A stretch of DNA of 64,000 nt, from positions 2,358,501 to 2,422,500 of the forward strand of contig OZ020618.1 of assembly GCA_963971575.1 (NCBI GenBank), in the 5' to 3' direction. The stretch comes from Liopterus haemorrhoidalis. Lineage: Eukaryota; Arthropoda; Insecta; Coleoptera; Dytiscidae. Made by a program: the position numbers and the translations under genes. Of this stretch, positions 1-12,235 are shown in pieces (the first letter of the stretch is position 1; the number at the start of each line of letters is the position of its first letter). The notes under the pieces are model-generated. The model was not told where the DNA came from, did no database searches, and saw only the letters and a list, made by a program, of their open reading frames with translations.

Positions 1-1283
1 ATCTCTTTCGTAAACATCGGTTAAATCGAGAGTAACAAAACCAAAATCGCTAGTCATTTTGAATCTAGAACCATGATCCAGAGATTTTCCATTGAAGAAC
101 CATTCTAACTTCAAATTAGGGTCTTCTTTAGGTTCTACTGTACCTTCAAGATGCAAAGGTTCTGCTTCACCTAGTTTAAACTCTGGATTGAGTGGTGTAG
201 TCCAGATAGGTTTAGGGAATTCTTTTTCAGGTCCTGAAAGTTGTCTTTGAAGTTTACCCATGTAGGCATCTTCAACTTCTTGTACAGCTTCCAAACCAGC
301 TTTGCCTTGTGGATGTTGTGTCTGGCGTAAGATGTTTTCCTTGCTGGTACAACGAAGAGTACCGCTTGTAGAAGCAGATCCCTTTGCATTGGATGCCTTG
401 CAGGTATAAATTCCAGAATCCTCCTCATAGGTATGGCTAATGTCAAGAGATACAAAACCAAAATCGTAGGTTGATTTGTACCTGGCTGCATGTGGTAGTG
501 GTTTACCATTAGCAAACCATTCAATCTTAAGGGTGGCATCTTTGGATGGTTCTACATGACACTCAAAGTGGACATTCTCACCCTCAGTACATTCGATGTT
601 GTTGAGATGACTGATGAAGACTGGAGTGTCGTAGGTTGGTTCTGGAGCTTCTGGGCCAGCTGTGGTTGGTTGTTCAAGAGCATCAATAAGAGGAAGAGCA
701 CTTGGATGAAGAGTCTGTCCAAGGAGCCAGTGACGATCTTCGATTTTAAGTGTGCAAGTGGAAATAGCTTCCCCAAGCAAATTAGTGGCTTTGCAAGTAT
801 ACAAAGCGGAGTCATCATCCCTCAAACCATTAATGGAAAGAGTGACTAAACCAAAATCGAAGGTACTACGGAGACGAGTACCAGTTGTTAAGGAAACGCC
901 GTTCTTGTACCATTCTACACGAAGGTTTGGATCTGCCCTTGGTTCTACTTGTGCTTCCAAGTAAACATGTTGTCCTTCTACTAGTTTATCGTAGCTCTTC
1001 AGATGAGTTGTAAAGACAGGTGGTTGTTGAGGTCTGGTATCAACGAACATTTCAGGTACTTTATTCATCTCTGCTTCTTTGAGTTTGATCTTCTCCCAAG
1101 CATCAGGTTGAATGGGTTCTCTTGAGATGTCAGAACGAGATTTAACTTTCATAGTGGTTGAAGAAACAGCTTCACCAGCCTGGTTGATGGCCTTGCACAT
1201 ATAAACACCTGAATCTTCTGTTATTGTGGACATTATATCCAGGGTAACATAGCCGAAGTCATGGGTAACACGGAAACGAGAAC
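1..1283 (-). CDS. sls: kettin exon 6 (Ig19 second half to Ig22, cut by window edge)
   Basis: This exon encodes part of kettin, the Z-disc protein of insect muscle that binds actin and alpha-actinin along the thin filament end. I translated it from the acceptor ending in tttag at 1284; the frame stays open to base 1. It completes the Ig domain begun in the previous exon (SRFRVTHDFGYV, then YMCKAINQAGEA), then carries Ig20 (PPVFTTHLKSY, VEWYKNGVSL), Ig21 (TPVFISHLNNIE, IEWFANGKPL) and most of Ig22 (KPIWTTPLNPE, LEWFFNGKSL). Linkers follow the kettin pattern of about 35 residues. The phase-1 junction to 1341-5588 gives G-S-R-F with no stop. The 57-bp intron 1284-1340 separates the two. The exon runs out of the window, so kettin's last Ig domains and any PEVK region are not seen. 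Confidence 0.93.
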
Positions 1284-1340
1284 CTAAAATTTTTAACAGT
1301 TAATATTACGTTCTTTATTAGATGTTGTGTTTAAACTTAC

Positions 1341-4300
1341 CAAGTTTGAGTTCTATACCATTCACGTACCACTCGTATCTCATAGTGGGGTCTCCAACAG
1401 GGACAACTCTAGCCTCAAAGTGGGCGTGTTGTCCTTCCCATAACTCAGCAGGTCCAGTTAAAATTTGAGTAAAGATCGGCTTCTCAAATACCCTTTCAGG
1501 TTCGTCTCTTCTACCTTCATGTGGAGCTTCAAGTTGTTGGATACGTTTCATACCTTCAGGATGTTGAGTTTCCATCTGGATGCTTGCTTTAGTCTTGATC
1601 TTCATTGAAGCAGTTGTTACAGCTTCACCAAGAGGATTTGAAGCACGACACATATATACACCTTCGTCTTCATCTCTGATGTGGGTGATGTCGAGAGAAA
1701 CAAAACCAAAGTCATGTACTTTAGTGATTCTGGAACTGTCTTCCAGTGGTTTTTCATTTCTAAACCATTCAACTTTAAGCAGTGGATCACCAACTGGGAT
1801 CAACCTGCATTCGAAGTGAGCGGTTTGACCTTCAATAATAGCATCAATATTCTGTAATGGTTGAGTAAAGACAGGTCTTTGGCGAGTGAAGGGTTCTTGG
1901 AATTCAGGTCTCTTGTACGGCTGTTGTTCCTCCAATTTACGGATTTTATCAAGACCTTCAGGACGTTGAGATTCCAAAATAATGCTATCTTTAGCAATAA
2001 CACGAAGGTTGATCGAAGAAGTGCACTGTCCCAAATTATTGACAGCCTTAACTGAATATTCTCCAGCATCTTCTGGTACACAGTGGCTAATATCAAGAGC
2101 CAAATATCCAAAATCGAAGGTGATATGGAAGCGAGCAGCAGATGGTAATGGTTTTCCATTATGGTAAAACTCAATACGTAGATTTGAGTCGTGAATTGGT
2201 TCGACTTGAGCTTCAAAGTGAGCAGTTTTACCCTCATAAACTTCAGTGGTTCCACGAAGTTCTGTGATAAATCTTGGAGGTGTTGGTACTGGTTCCTCAA
2301 CTTCAAGACGAGCTGGATGTCCTTGAGCTTCAAGATCTCTGATCTTTTCCAAACCTTCTGGATGGTGAGTCTCAAGAATGATGCTCTTGCGACTTGCAAC
2401 TTTAATAGTGCAAGTGTTAACGGCTTCCCCAACCAAGTTGGTTGCTTTGCACATGTAAGTACCACTATCCTCAGAGTAAGTGTAGAGGACATCAAGAGCA
2501 ACATAACCAAAGTCATGAGTTGTTCTGAATCTATGTCCAGCTCTGATAGCGACACCATTAATAAACCATTCGATCTTAAGATTTGGATCATTGATTGGTT
2601 CTACACGGCATTCAAGATGAGCGTGATCACCTTCCTTTAGTTTCTCCAAGCTTACCAATGGAGTTAAGAATACAGGGCGTTGTTGTTCTGGCTCTATTTC
2701 TTGTTTAGATGGACGTTCGTAGTTCTCGAGGTCACGGATCTTCTTAAGACGTTGTTCATCCATGGTATCCAAGTATAAACCTTGTTTGGCGTTGACAGTG
2801 ACCGCAGCAGTTGTTACAGCTTCACCAACAGCATTTCTGGCCTTACACATATAGGTACCAGAGTCTTCAGCGTAAGCATAAAGAATATCCAAAGCAACAA
2901 ATCCAAAATCGTATGTTGTTTTGAATCTGTGGCCTTGTGGAATTGGGCGACCATTGCAATACCATTCTACTTTCATGGTTGGGTCATTGACTGGTGTCAA
3001 AGTAGCTTCCAAGTGAGCACTAGCTCCCTCTGGAAGGTTTTCAATGCTCTTGAGTGGTCTGCCGAACTGTGGTTTTTCAGCAACGACAGCGTCTTCTTCA
3101 GCAACGCGTCTGCGTGGTTCTTCAAGGTGTTGAATCTTCTGCAAAGCACCTTCATGTTGGGTTTCACGGATAATGGAAGCCTTTGATTTGACGGTAAGTA
3201 CAATTGAGGATTGGGCTTGTCCTAACTTGTTAGTAGCCCTGCAAGTATATTCACCACTATCTTCTTCGTATACAGTCAAGATGTCAAGACTGGCAAAACC
3301 GAAATCATAAGCAGTTCTGAATCTATGTCCGGTTTGGAGTGGTTTACCATTACAGAACCATTCAACCTTGAGATTTGCATCTGGGTATGGTTCAATACGA
3401 CATTCATAGTGAGCACTTTGGGCTTCAATCAGGTTGGTTGGTCCATTGAGTTGTGTGGTGAATTTCGGAGGTTGTGTGACAACCATTTCTTCTTCTTCAC
3501 GTCTAGCGTATTTGGTAGAGTCTTCCAAATGCTGGATCTTTTGGAGAGCACCCTCGTGTTGGCTCTCAAATTGGAGAGAAGCTTTGGACTGTGCTACTAA
3601 AGTAGCAGAAGTTGATGCTTCACCAAGTTCATTGATAGCACGACAGGTATAAGTTCCAGAATCTTCTGGATTAACATACTTCATGTTAAGAGCAACATAA
3701 CCAAAATCATGCATAGTGGTGAGACGGTTAGAAGCTTCGATTGGAACTCCATTACGAAGCCATTCAACTTTCATTCTTGGATCTCCGACTGGAATAAGTC
3801 TTGCTTCAAAGTGTGCTGCTTGGTTTTCAGCAACACGAAGATCTCTAACAGGCATAGTGAAGACAGGAGCTTGAGTGACAGCTTCTTCGGAAACTTCTTG
3901 GCGTTGGTAACGGGAAGAGTCCTCCAAGTAACGCAGACGAGTTAGTGCTTCTTCATGTTGAGTTTCTGAGTAGATAGACTTCTTGGACATAACAACGCAG
4001 GAAGCAGAAGTAACAGCTTCGCCCAAAGCGTTGATTGCTCTACAAGTGTAGGTACCAGAATCTTCAGGGTAACAATACAAGATATCCAAAGCAACAAATC
4101 CAAAGTTATTGGTTTCTGTGAACCTAGAACCGGATTTGACAGGTTGGTTATTATGGTACCATTCCACTTTCATTGTAGGGTCAGAAACTGGAATCAACCT
4201 GCATTCAAAGTGAGCACGTTGACCTTCTTTAATTTGAATATTCTTCAGAGAAGTTGTGAAAATAGGTGCTTGAGTTGTAACCTCTTCAATGTACTCAGAT

Positions 4301-5588
4301 CTCTGGTGACGTGAACGATCTTCAAGGTGTTGAATTTGATTCAAACCAGTCTCATTTTGAGTACCAGTTAAGATTTGTGCAGTACTGACGCAGTTCAAAG
4401 TACAGGTGGTTTCATCAACGCCAATCAAATTTACAGCTCTACAAGTGTAAGTTGCGGAATCTTCAGCAATCAAGTCCACAATATCCAAAGCTACGTAACC
4501 AAAATCATGGATAGGACGGAATCTGTGTCCAACAGTAATTGGACGCCCATTTTTATACCACTCAACCTTAAGATTTGAATCAGTTACTGGTTCCAATTTA
4601 CATTCAAAGTGAGCGTGTTGTCCCTCACGCATCTTTTCCAAACTTTTAGGTTTGGTGATGAAACGTGGCTTAACATTAATAACTTCATCCATGTATTCAG
4701 TACGCTTGTATCTGGAAGAATCTTCCAAGTACTGAATCTTCTCCAAACCAGATGGGTGTTGAGATTCAAGCAACAGATCTTTCTTGGCAATGACTTTGAC
4801 GGAGCAAGAAGTTACAGCTTCGCCGAGTTGGTTACGAGCCTGGCAGGTGTAAACTCCAGAGTCTACTGGGTAAACACTTAATAAATCAAGAGCTACGTAG
4901 TCGAATTCATGGGCTGGACGGAAACGATGGCCAGTTTTTACAGGGACACCATTTACAAACCAATCAACTCTCATGGATGGATCACCAACTGGTTGCAAAC
5001 GACATTCCATGTGAACATTTGTTCCTTCTACTGTTTCAATATTGTGCAATGGACGGGTGAATTGGGGTGCTTGCATGATAGTAACGTCCTCCTGGACTTG
5101 CTTACGGTACCTGGACATATCTTCCAACATCTGGATTTGTTCCAAAGAACTCTCGTTCTGACTTTCGGTGATGATGTCAGATTTACTCATCACACGAACA
5201 CAAGCAGAGGTGTGGGCTGATCCTAAATGATTGGTAGCACGGACTGTATATTCTCCAGAGTCCAAAGCAGTGGCATGGACTATATCGAGAGCAACAAATC
5301 CAAAATCGTAGTATGTTCTGAAGCGGGAACCAACAGTGATTGGTTTGCCGTTACAGAACCATTCTACACGCATTGTTGGGTCGCCCATTGGTTCCAAACG
5401 ACATTCAAGATGGATGCTCCTTTCTTCAGTTATTGGTTTAGGGTCTTGTAGTGGTTGGACGAAAATTGGTTTTGATTTGGAAATTTCCTCAATGTGGTAT
5501 TGGGGTTCAACGAATTTAGATTCTTCCATATGTTTAGTTTTATCGTAAGTTCCATGGTGCATACTAGTTGTATCGATACTAGCACGAG
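1341..5588 (-). CDS. sls: kettin giant exon 5 (Ig9 to first half of Ig19)
   Basis: A 4248-bp exon of about 1416 codons without a stop. It encodes a 35-residue linker, ten complete Ig domains and half of an eleventh. Each unit repeats the same signature: x-P-x-F start, E-G-x-x-A-H-F-E-[CA]-R on strand B, V-E-W-[FY]-x-N-G on strand C, D-F-G-[FY]-V-A-L-D-I on strand E and D-S-G-x-Y-T-C-[RK]-A on strand F. Linkers carry a Q-H-x-x-x-L-x-K-I-Q-x-L-E-D core. This Ig plus long linker pattern is that of kettin, where one Ig is thought to bind each actin monomer. Several domains have Ala in place of the first disulphide Cys, which is common in kettin. The acceptor cag at 5589-5591 and donor gtaagt at 1340 are both phase 1. 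The exon starts at T-R-A-S-I-D; the ATG at 5562 is internal. Confidence 0.96.
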
Positions 5589-6733
5589 CTGAAAAAATAA
5601 GAATTTTAATTTACTTTCTACTAAATTTTTGGCGATATTTTTTTGGTGAGTTTTGTAGGTATGGTCAAGTTTTATTTATACTGTCATTTAATTGTCTATA
5701 CGCTAAAAATTGTGGCTAAATAACTAGAACAAAAGAGTTGACATTTGGTATGCATATACAGTTTTTTAACCCGCATGTAGAATAATACTAATTCTCCAAC
5801 AAAACCATTATCGCAAAAATATAAGTAAATATTTAATTGCTGAAAAAAGTTAAATAATAATTTTTTTGAATTTTTGAATTTTGTTAAATATGAATATTTT
5901 CAGCTAGAAAATTATGTTGTTGGGCTTTAAAAGAAGACTCTAGAAGCGTAAGAAAATAATTATAAAAAAAATAATCATTTTGACACGATTTTAGTCAGAA
6001 ATATTTTCATAATATTTGACTACCCTATCACCTATAATCCGTTTCTTTGGGTTATGCGGAACTAATTGGGAGTTAAGTTTTTTTAGATTCTCACGAGAAG
6101 GGAACCTAGATTATTTCATGTTTCATGTTGACATGTCGAAATTTAAAATTCCAACAGGGAAACCATGGAAATGAGTGACATTTATTTAAACAAATATCAT
6201 ATATAATACATTTTTTGGAAGACAAATGTGAATTGAAATTTGAATTAAAAATTACACAAAAAATCTAAATGTAATAAAAATGATAATGACAATCAGCTTA
6301 ACCTAGAATTTGTAATTTAAGTAAAATTTACACAGCATAAACAAAATGTACAAAAGTCCGAGTAAATTGTTAAAAATTATTAAATTTCAAAATCTATATC
6401 CGCTTAAATGTTTGGAATAAACTATAGAGCGGCTGGATTTAATTTTGATATAATTAGAATAATTCACAAGGGTGTGAACCAAAATAATACGCTCGGAATT
6501 AAAAAAAAAAAAAAAAAATCGATAAACCTGTTTTTTTTTTTGGATTTTTATGACAATTCATTTGAAGTGTTGAATAAAAACTTAAATTTACAAAGGTAAA
6601 TTATTTAAAAATTTGATTTTGACTTGACTTAAGTCAAATATGTGCTCAAAAATTTGGTTGTCTACTAGATACCTACAAAACTCCGAAATATGTAGAAATT
6701 CCCACTTCAAATTAATTTTTAAATAATACTCAC
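5589..6733 (-). other. intron between kettin exons 4 and 5, mostly a repeat family B relic
   Basis: No coding signal. The left part (about 5645-5800) resembles the end of repeat family B (ttttgtaggtatgg, then a degraded match to its gagttgaaatttggcatg block and its tttgacccgcac block). The right part (about 6660-6722) resembles the opposite family B end (tacctacaaaact, then ccgaaatatgtagaaattc). The middle is AT-rich with a poly-A run near 6500. Removing the relic leaves roughly 65 bp of intron. Confidence 0.5.
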
Positions 6734-8098
6734 TTTCAACAATCATAGTTGCGGATAGTTGAGCTTCTCCTAAAGCATTTCGGGCTACAACAGTGTACTG
6801 TCCAGCATCTTCAGCACGAACACTCAAAATATCAACAGCAACATAACCAAAATCATGGTACGTCTGAATCCTATTAGCAGACTGCAAAGGTTTTCCATTA
6901 TGATACCATTCAATCTTCATAGTTAAATCACTTTGAGGTTCAACACGTGCCTCAAAATGAGCACGTTGACCCTCAACAATTTTATTAGTTCCTTTAAGTG
7001 GTCCCAAAAACTTTGGTTTTTGTGTAACAGCAACTTCTTCTTGAGTAGTACGGTTGAATCTACTAGAATCTTCTAAGACTTGAATTTTTTGCAAACCACC
7101 TGGGTGTTGAGAATCGAAGATAATATCTTTCTTGCTGACTACACTAAGTTGGGCAGATGTTGTTGCTTGTCCCATTGCGTTATAAGCACGACAGGTGTAG
7201 TTACCAACGTCGTGGATGGTTACTTGCTTGATGGTTAAAGCAACGTAGCCGAAGTTGAAGAAAGTTGTAATTCTGGAGCTTGCTTCTACTGGTTTTCCAT
7301 CTTTAAGCCATTCAACCCGAAGAGTTGAATCACCAGTTGGTTCCAAGCGAGCTTCAAAGTGTGCGAAACCTCCTTCACGAACACCAATTTGATCTTTGAT
7401 TGGTGACTTAAATTCTGGTGCTTGAGTACATTCTGGTTGTTCTTCGATGTATTTTCTATGCAGTTGTTCTTGGTACGCTTCTAATTGTTCAACTTTTTCG
7501 ATGTAACGTTGTTGTTCTGGAATTCCTAAGTCTCCAGTGACTGAAGTTCTAGAATAAACTTTGATGGTAGATTGACTAAGAGCTTCGCCCATTCTGTTCA
7601 CTGCGCGAACGGTGTAAGTACCTTCATCTTCGGCCCGTAGGTGCATGATGTTAAGGGAGACGTAGCCGAAGTTGTAGATAGTCGTAATACGTGAACTAGC
7701 AGTAATAGCACGTCCATCTTTGTACCACTCCACTTTCATAGTAGGATCACTTACAGGAGACAACTGTCCTTCAAAATGAGCGTTGCGTCCTTCCTGTAAC
7801 TCCCCTAAATCCTGGAGTGGACGGATGAATACAGGTCGTTGGGCTGAAGTTTCTTCAATACTCTCTGATCTTTGGTAGTGAGAATAATCTTCAAGTTGTT
7901 GGATATATTGGAGACTATCAGGATGTTGACTGGTTTTTTCGATAGAAGCGCGAGACTGGACGCTTAATAAAGCGCGAGATTCTACGCATCCAGTTGCACT
8001 TGTTACGCGACAAACATATTCACCACTATCGTGGAGAACAATGCTGATTAGATCTAAAGCAATAAAACCAAAACGGAAAGTAGCGGTAGCTCTAGAAC
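6734..8098 (-). CDS. sls: kettin exon 4 (second half of Ig5, Ig6 to Ig8)
   Basis: The exon starts at the acceptor ttttcag (8099-8101) with S-R-A-T-A-T-F-R-F-G-F, which completes the Ig domain begun in 8587-8816. It then encodes three full Ig domains: Ig6 (RPVFIRPLQDL, VEWYKDGRAI), Ig7 (APEFKSPIKDQ, VEWLKDGKPV) and Ig8 (KPKFLGPLKGT, IEWYHNGKPL), with linkers of the kettin type. It ends at donor gtgagt (6733) after A-T-M-I-V-E, phase 1. Joined to 5588 the frame reads V-E-T-R-A-S. Length is 1365 bp. The linker before Ig7 is longer than the rest and rich in Q and E, so it may form a short helix. Confidence 0.95.
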
Positions 8099-8586
8099 CT
8101 GAAAAAAATAAACTCATTAATATTTAATTTAAGATTTGATAGATAAAATAATGGAACAAAAATGTGGATTCATAGCATGTTGAGGTTACATTTCGGTAGT
8201 ACAAACTAACGCAGTTCTATAGCTTCGTTTATCCGTAAGATTTCACAAAAACAATTACTGCTTTCAACATCTATTTGTAATAAACAGATCAAAGAGATTA
8301 TTATGATTTTGATTCTATGGCTGTATTATGTATTTATTATAAATGAAGCTTTAGAACTAGTCGCCTTTCATGTGGAAGGCGAACTGTCGATACGATAAAG
8401 TGCAGAAAATTGTCTTATCTGGGATATACTAAGAGGGAATTCATATCGGGTATTACATATACTGATGAGGAAAGATGAAGGTGGAAGAGATAATAGGAGA
8501 CTGGTTTCCTTTCTAAGGAATGGCCAGGATTATAATCCAAAACGCTGGTCAATTATTCTTGATAAAGGCGGGGACAATTGACTTAC
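8099..8586 (-). other. intron between kettin exons 3 and 4
   Basis: A 488-bp intron. The part next to the exon 3 donor holds a LINE relic on the opposite strand (listed separately). The rest (8102-8418) shows no coding signal or structure that I recognise. Confidence 0.6.
8419..8585 (+). mobile_element. LINE reverse-transcriptase C-terminal relic
   Basis: Read on the plus strand, this segment gives L-I-W-D-I-L-R-G-N-S-Y-R-V-L, then L-M-R-K-D-E-G-G-R-D-N-R-R-L-V-S-F-L-R-N. This resembles the L-G-H-x-L-R-G...G-R-R...S-W-L-R-N tail found at the C-terminus of many insect non-LTR retrotransposon proteins. It is short and has no flanking repeats, so it is an old fossil. It ends against the exon 3 donor of kettin, on the antisense strand. 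Confidence 0.45.
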
Positions 8587-8816
8587 TAGCTTCGAGGGGA
8601 CGTCCATTGACGAACCATTCAACTCTCATCGTTGGGTCCCCGACGGGTTCGATCCTGGCCTCGAAGTGGACGCGACCACCCTCTACCTGCTGCAAATCGT
8701 GCAGAGGAATGATGAATTGTGGTGGAGGATAGACGCGATCTTCTTCAGAACTCGGTGCATGGGGCTTAGCGCGCTCCACGTGTCGAAGATAAATCACCTC
8801 AGGGCCAGGTGCAGGT
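8587..8816 (-). CDS. sls: kettin exon 3 (linker and first half of Ig5)
   Basis: A 230-bp exon encoding the proline-rich linker after Ig4 (E-P-A-P-G-P-E-V-I-Y) and the first half of Ig5 (PPQFIIPLHDL, HFEARIEPVGD, RVEWFVNGRPLEAS). The acceptor is gtttag at 8817-8818 and the donor is gtaagt at 8586. It enters in phase 2 and leaves in phase 1. The split after strand C of the Ig is at the same place as the split between exons 5 and 6. Ig5 is the first Ig of the kettin type, with D-P-T-M-R-V-E-W on strand C. It is separated from exon 2 by a 55-bp intron (8817-8871). Confidence 0.93.
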
Positions 8817-8871
8817 CTAAACAAAAATCCAATAAGCTTCTGTATGTTTATGTTTTAAATTTATTACTTAC

Positions 8872-10483
8872 TCTGGTTCGATGACTTTGCTGGGACGTGG
8901 CAGATGTAGGCGTCTAGGTTCAGGAGTTGATCCCTTTGGTGTTTCAACAAAGAGACGAGCTCTTGTTGCAGTAGAGCCAGCGACATTTTGAGCGGTACAT
9001 TGATACCATGCTGCATCCGACGCCTTGGCTCTTGAGATATCCAAGGTCGAGGCTCCACCGTCAATCGATATACGCACTTCGGGTCCCGGCGTTATCGGTA
9101 CGCCATCCTTCTGCCAAGTGATTCGTGGGATTGGTGTTCCAACAGCTCTAGCATTTAAAACCACCGGTTCTCCTTCCTTAACATTAACAGTAGTAAATCG
9201 TTCCACAAACTTTGGTGCAACTACTTGCTCTTTTTCAATCACATTAAGAGAACATTGGAATGATGTTTCTCCAGCTTTATTACGAGCAACACATGTAATC
9301 ACACCTGAATCCATTCTGCTTACGTTGGTAATCATTAAAGCATGATTACCGGATTCATTTACTAAGATCTTATGGGTTGCATCATCTGATACTTGCTTTC
9401 CGTTGATGAACCATGTTACTTCTGGATATGGACGGCCAGTTACACGACAATCAAACCTGGTCATCTTTCCTTCTGTAACATCTCTGTCATTGCACACGCG
9501 AACAAAGTTAGGAGCTAGTGATTTACCAGCATCTGATTCAACGGTTTCTTGGTTCATTTGTTTCATGGTGGATTCGTGGATTAATCCTTCCTGTGTGCTT
9601 ACAGGTTCAATAGCAAGATACGCAGAAGATACAACACATCCTTGTGGATTTTCAGCGAGGAGAGTATAGTGTCCAGAGTCCTCAGACTTAGCATTACGGA
9701 CATTCAAAGTTGCTTGATTGTTTGAGTAGACAGATTCGTATTTTTCGTTCTGTATAATTCTTTGTCCATTTCTAAACCATGTAAGGCGTGGTTTTGGATT
9801 AGCTCCAACTTTAGCTATGAATACAGCGTTAGAACCTTCCAATAATTTGGAATTGCGAGGTTTTTGAGCGATCTGTGGGGGAGCAGGTGGTCCTAAAGAA
9901 CGTTCTACAACAGTTGATATCTGGATGTCTGTTTCGGTGCTGGTTCTTCTAGTTATAGACTCACGGAAAGACACCTCCCTTAAAAGACGATATTCGAATG
10001 TGTCTACTTTAAAATCTTCTTCGATTACATGACCATTTGAGTACATCGTCTTTTGTGTTTGTTGCATTCTTTGTGTTCCTCTTTGATCCGATGTTTCATA
10101 AGTCTGAGCATACTCTTTGTGAAATTGCTGGAGCTGTGGCATTCCCTCTGGTTGAATATAAACAGAGCAAATTGCTTCACCATATTGGTTCTTTGCGGTA
10201 CAGGTATATTCTCCTTCATCGCCAGGACCAATATGGTTTATGAGAAGTGTTACTATGCCATTCAGTTCGTTGTATGTCATCTTGTACTTATTGGACTCAA
10301 TTAGAGGTGCTCCTTTTCTTGTCCAGGAGACAGTTGGTTTTGGCATGCCTCGAACCTTGCCTTCGAAAAGAGCATTTCCACCTTGAGCAAAACGCGCATT
10401 GCGGAAGATCTGTTCGAAGACTGGGGGAGAAGCATTGCTGCCAAAAGATGCGGGAGCTGTACCTTGGATCATCATGGTGCCCC
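8872..10483 (-). CDS. sls: kettin exon 2 (N-terminal Ig1 to Ig4)
   Basis: A 1612-bp exon starting with G-T-M-M-I-Q-G-T-A. It encodes four Ig domains of intracellular muscle type: Ig1 (SPPVFEQIFRNARFAQGG, VSWTRKGAPL, EGEYTCTAKN), Ig2 (PPQIAQKPRNSKL, LTWFRNGQRI), Ig3 (APNFVRVCNDRDV, VTWFINGKQV) and Ig4 (APKFVERFTTVNV, ITWQKDGVPI, WYQCTAQNVAG). The F-E-Q-I-F...A-R-F-A-Q-G-G-N-A-L-F-E stretch matches what I know of the first kettin Ig of insect sallimus. A linker rich in Q, T and R separates Ig1 from Ig2. The acceptor tttttaag at 10484 is phase 1 and fits both upstream donors (21281 and 24718). The donor gtaagt at 8871 is phase 2. The ATGs at 10475 and 10472 lie just inside the acceptor and are not needed as starts. 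Confidence 0.96.
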
Positions 10484-11179
10484 CTTAAAAATAAAACAAA
10501 AATAAATCAGTAAAATATGATTAAATCAAGGAAAAAAATTAAAAAACGCAATATAAAGCATATTTGTACTGTTCCAAAAATATTATTTTTGGCAAGGAAT
10601 GTGTTTTTCTTTTATAAAACTAATTATTTTTAGGTATTTTTAAGTTGAAATACTTCCTTTTTACATAGAATTATCTGGAACACTTAACTATCTTGATATT
10701 TTGTATCAAAGTATTAAAATAAACTTTTGTTTAATTTTAAGAAGAGTAAATAATAAAGATGACATCAGAGTTTCTGCGTCCAAATATATATTTTACTTCA
10801 GAATTGTAGCCAAATATTTCTAAATTTGCTCAACAACTAACAATTTATATAATATTAAATTTCATGCGTCTAGCAAATTTTAGCAGGATAAAAATTGGTT
10901 AATAAGCTTACATTTTCAAAAATCAATAACAACCATCAATTTTTGAACCTATGAAATCAAATTTAGTGCCCAATATACACGTTCTGGTCATAGGTTTTAG
11001 AAGATTGCAAGTTTTACATATTTGGTAACGAATGTGAAAAGAGTAAATGATAATATAATGAAAGAAGTCCGTATTTTAGGCAAAAACAATTACTTAACCC
11101 TAGAAAAACTCAAGTATTGACGCTACGTACAACCCCCAGAGATAAAATCCCAGTCCATTCCTCAAATTTTGCACAGAAT

Positions 11180-12235
11180 TTTATCTATCTAATAAGATAT
11201 TTTTGATTGTAGAAAATTTATTGTATAAATGTTATTGCTCAATAACTTAATAATAGGTATCACACAACAATGTTCTGTAATTTTTTATATATATTTGTGG
11301 GTTTCAAATAAGTTTTTTATTTATATAGTTTTATGTAGAAATGTTTAAATAAAAACTCAACATTTTTTTCAACATGATTGTTTATAGTTTAGAACCTTCG
11401 TCGAAAAATATTATACTTGAAGATAATGAAATGTCACTTGGTTCAAGTATTCCTTACACCTAATAAATCATTTTTATCCGCAGCCCCTATATTGAGAACC
11501 GCGGCAGATTCGAGGTGGCGGCAAAAGTAAATTACCAAGTACAAAAACTATAATTAGTTTTCACAATAGAACAAAATATTACGAAGTATATTGGTAGAAT
11601 GAAGCTTTAGCTACAATTTTTCGCATGGTACGCAAATATGCGTCGAATTACATATTGAATATGCCACGGTCAGTGGCGCACCCAGGAATTTTGTTTGGGG
11701 GGGCCCGGTAGACGATAAAAAGTGAAGATATAAAAAAAGCTCCTCGCTTCTGAAATACAAGTAATGACAAGAAAAAGGTCTTCACTTGTAAAATACAAGG
11801 GATGAGCAAAAAAAAGGTCCTCACTTGTAAAATACAAGTGATGGATTCAATGCGGGCAAAAAAAAGGTCCTCATCTCTACTTTTTAACCCATATCTATAT
11901 ATTTACCTAAGATCATAATGCTAAAAAAATTAAAAATTTGGAATTACCATCCTACATAAGGGGGACCCCCCCCCTGGTTGCGCCACTGGCCACGGTTCTC
12001 AATATAGGTACTGCGGGTAAAAATGATTTAATTTTCGTAAAGAACACGTGTTCCAAGTTGCATTTTATTATCATCAAGTACAGTATTTTTCGACAAATGT
12101 TTTGAACTATAAACAATCATGTCGAAAAAAATTATGTATTATTTATACATTTCTACACAAACCTATATAAATATTAAGTTATTTGAAACCCAAAATATAT
12201 TTAAAAATATCCTGTTAGATAAATAAAAACGAAAC
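11180..12235. repeat. long inverted repeat (foldback-like) in kettin intron 1
   Basis: The left arm (about 11180-11510) and right arm (about 11988-12235) are inverted and imperfect. Matching blocks include tatctaataagatattt against aaaaatatcctgttagata, gaaatgtttaaat against the tacatttctac region, acatgattgtttatagttt against aaactataaacaatcatgt, and tatattgagaacc against ggttctcaatata. The centre carries a separate MITE at 11671-11988. No ORF is present. It is probably an old foldback or long-TIR element. Confidence 0.6.
11671..11988. mobile_element. hAT-type MITE with 8-bp target duplication
   Basis: Termini are CAGTGGCGCACCCAGG and CCTGGTTGCGCCACTG. The 8-bp duplication gccacggt flanks it exactly (11663-11670 and 11989-11996). 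The interior has tandem units of about 38 bp with the core gcaaaaaaaaggtcctcac and has no transposase. The intact duplication shows insertion rather than local rearrangement. Confidence 0.85.

Noticed and set aside
191..5548. Plus-strand ORFs opposite the kettin exons
   Set aside because: Antisense shadows of a clear multi-Ig coding frame, with no family resemblance of their own.
8549..8586. Extension of kettin exon 3 past the gtaagt (S-K-S-I-V-P-A-F-I-K)
   Set aside because: It breaks the Ig repeat. The splice at 8586 to 8098 restores the standard strand order in the correct phase.
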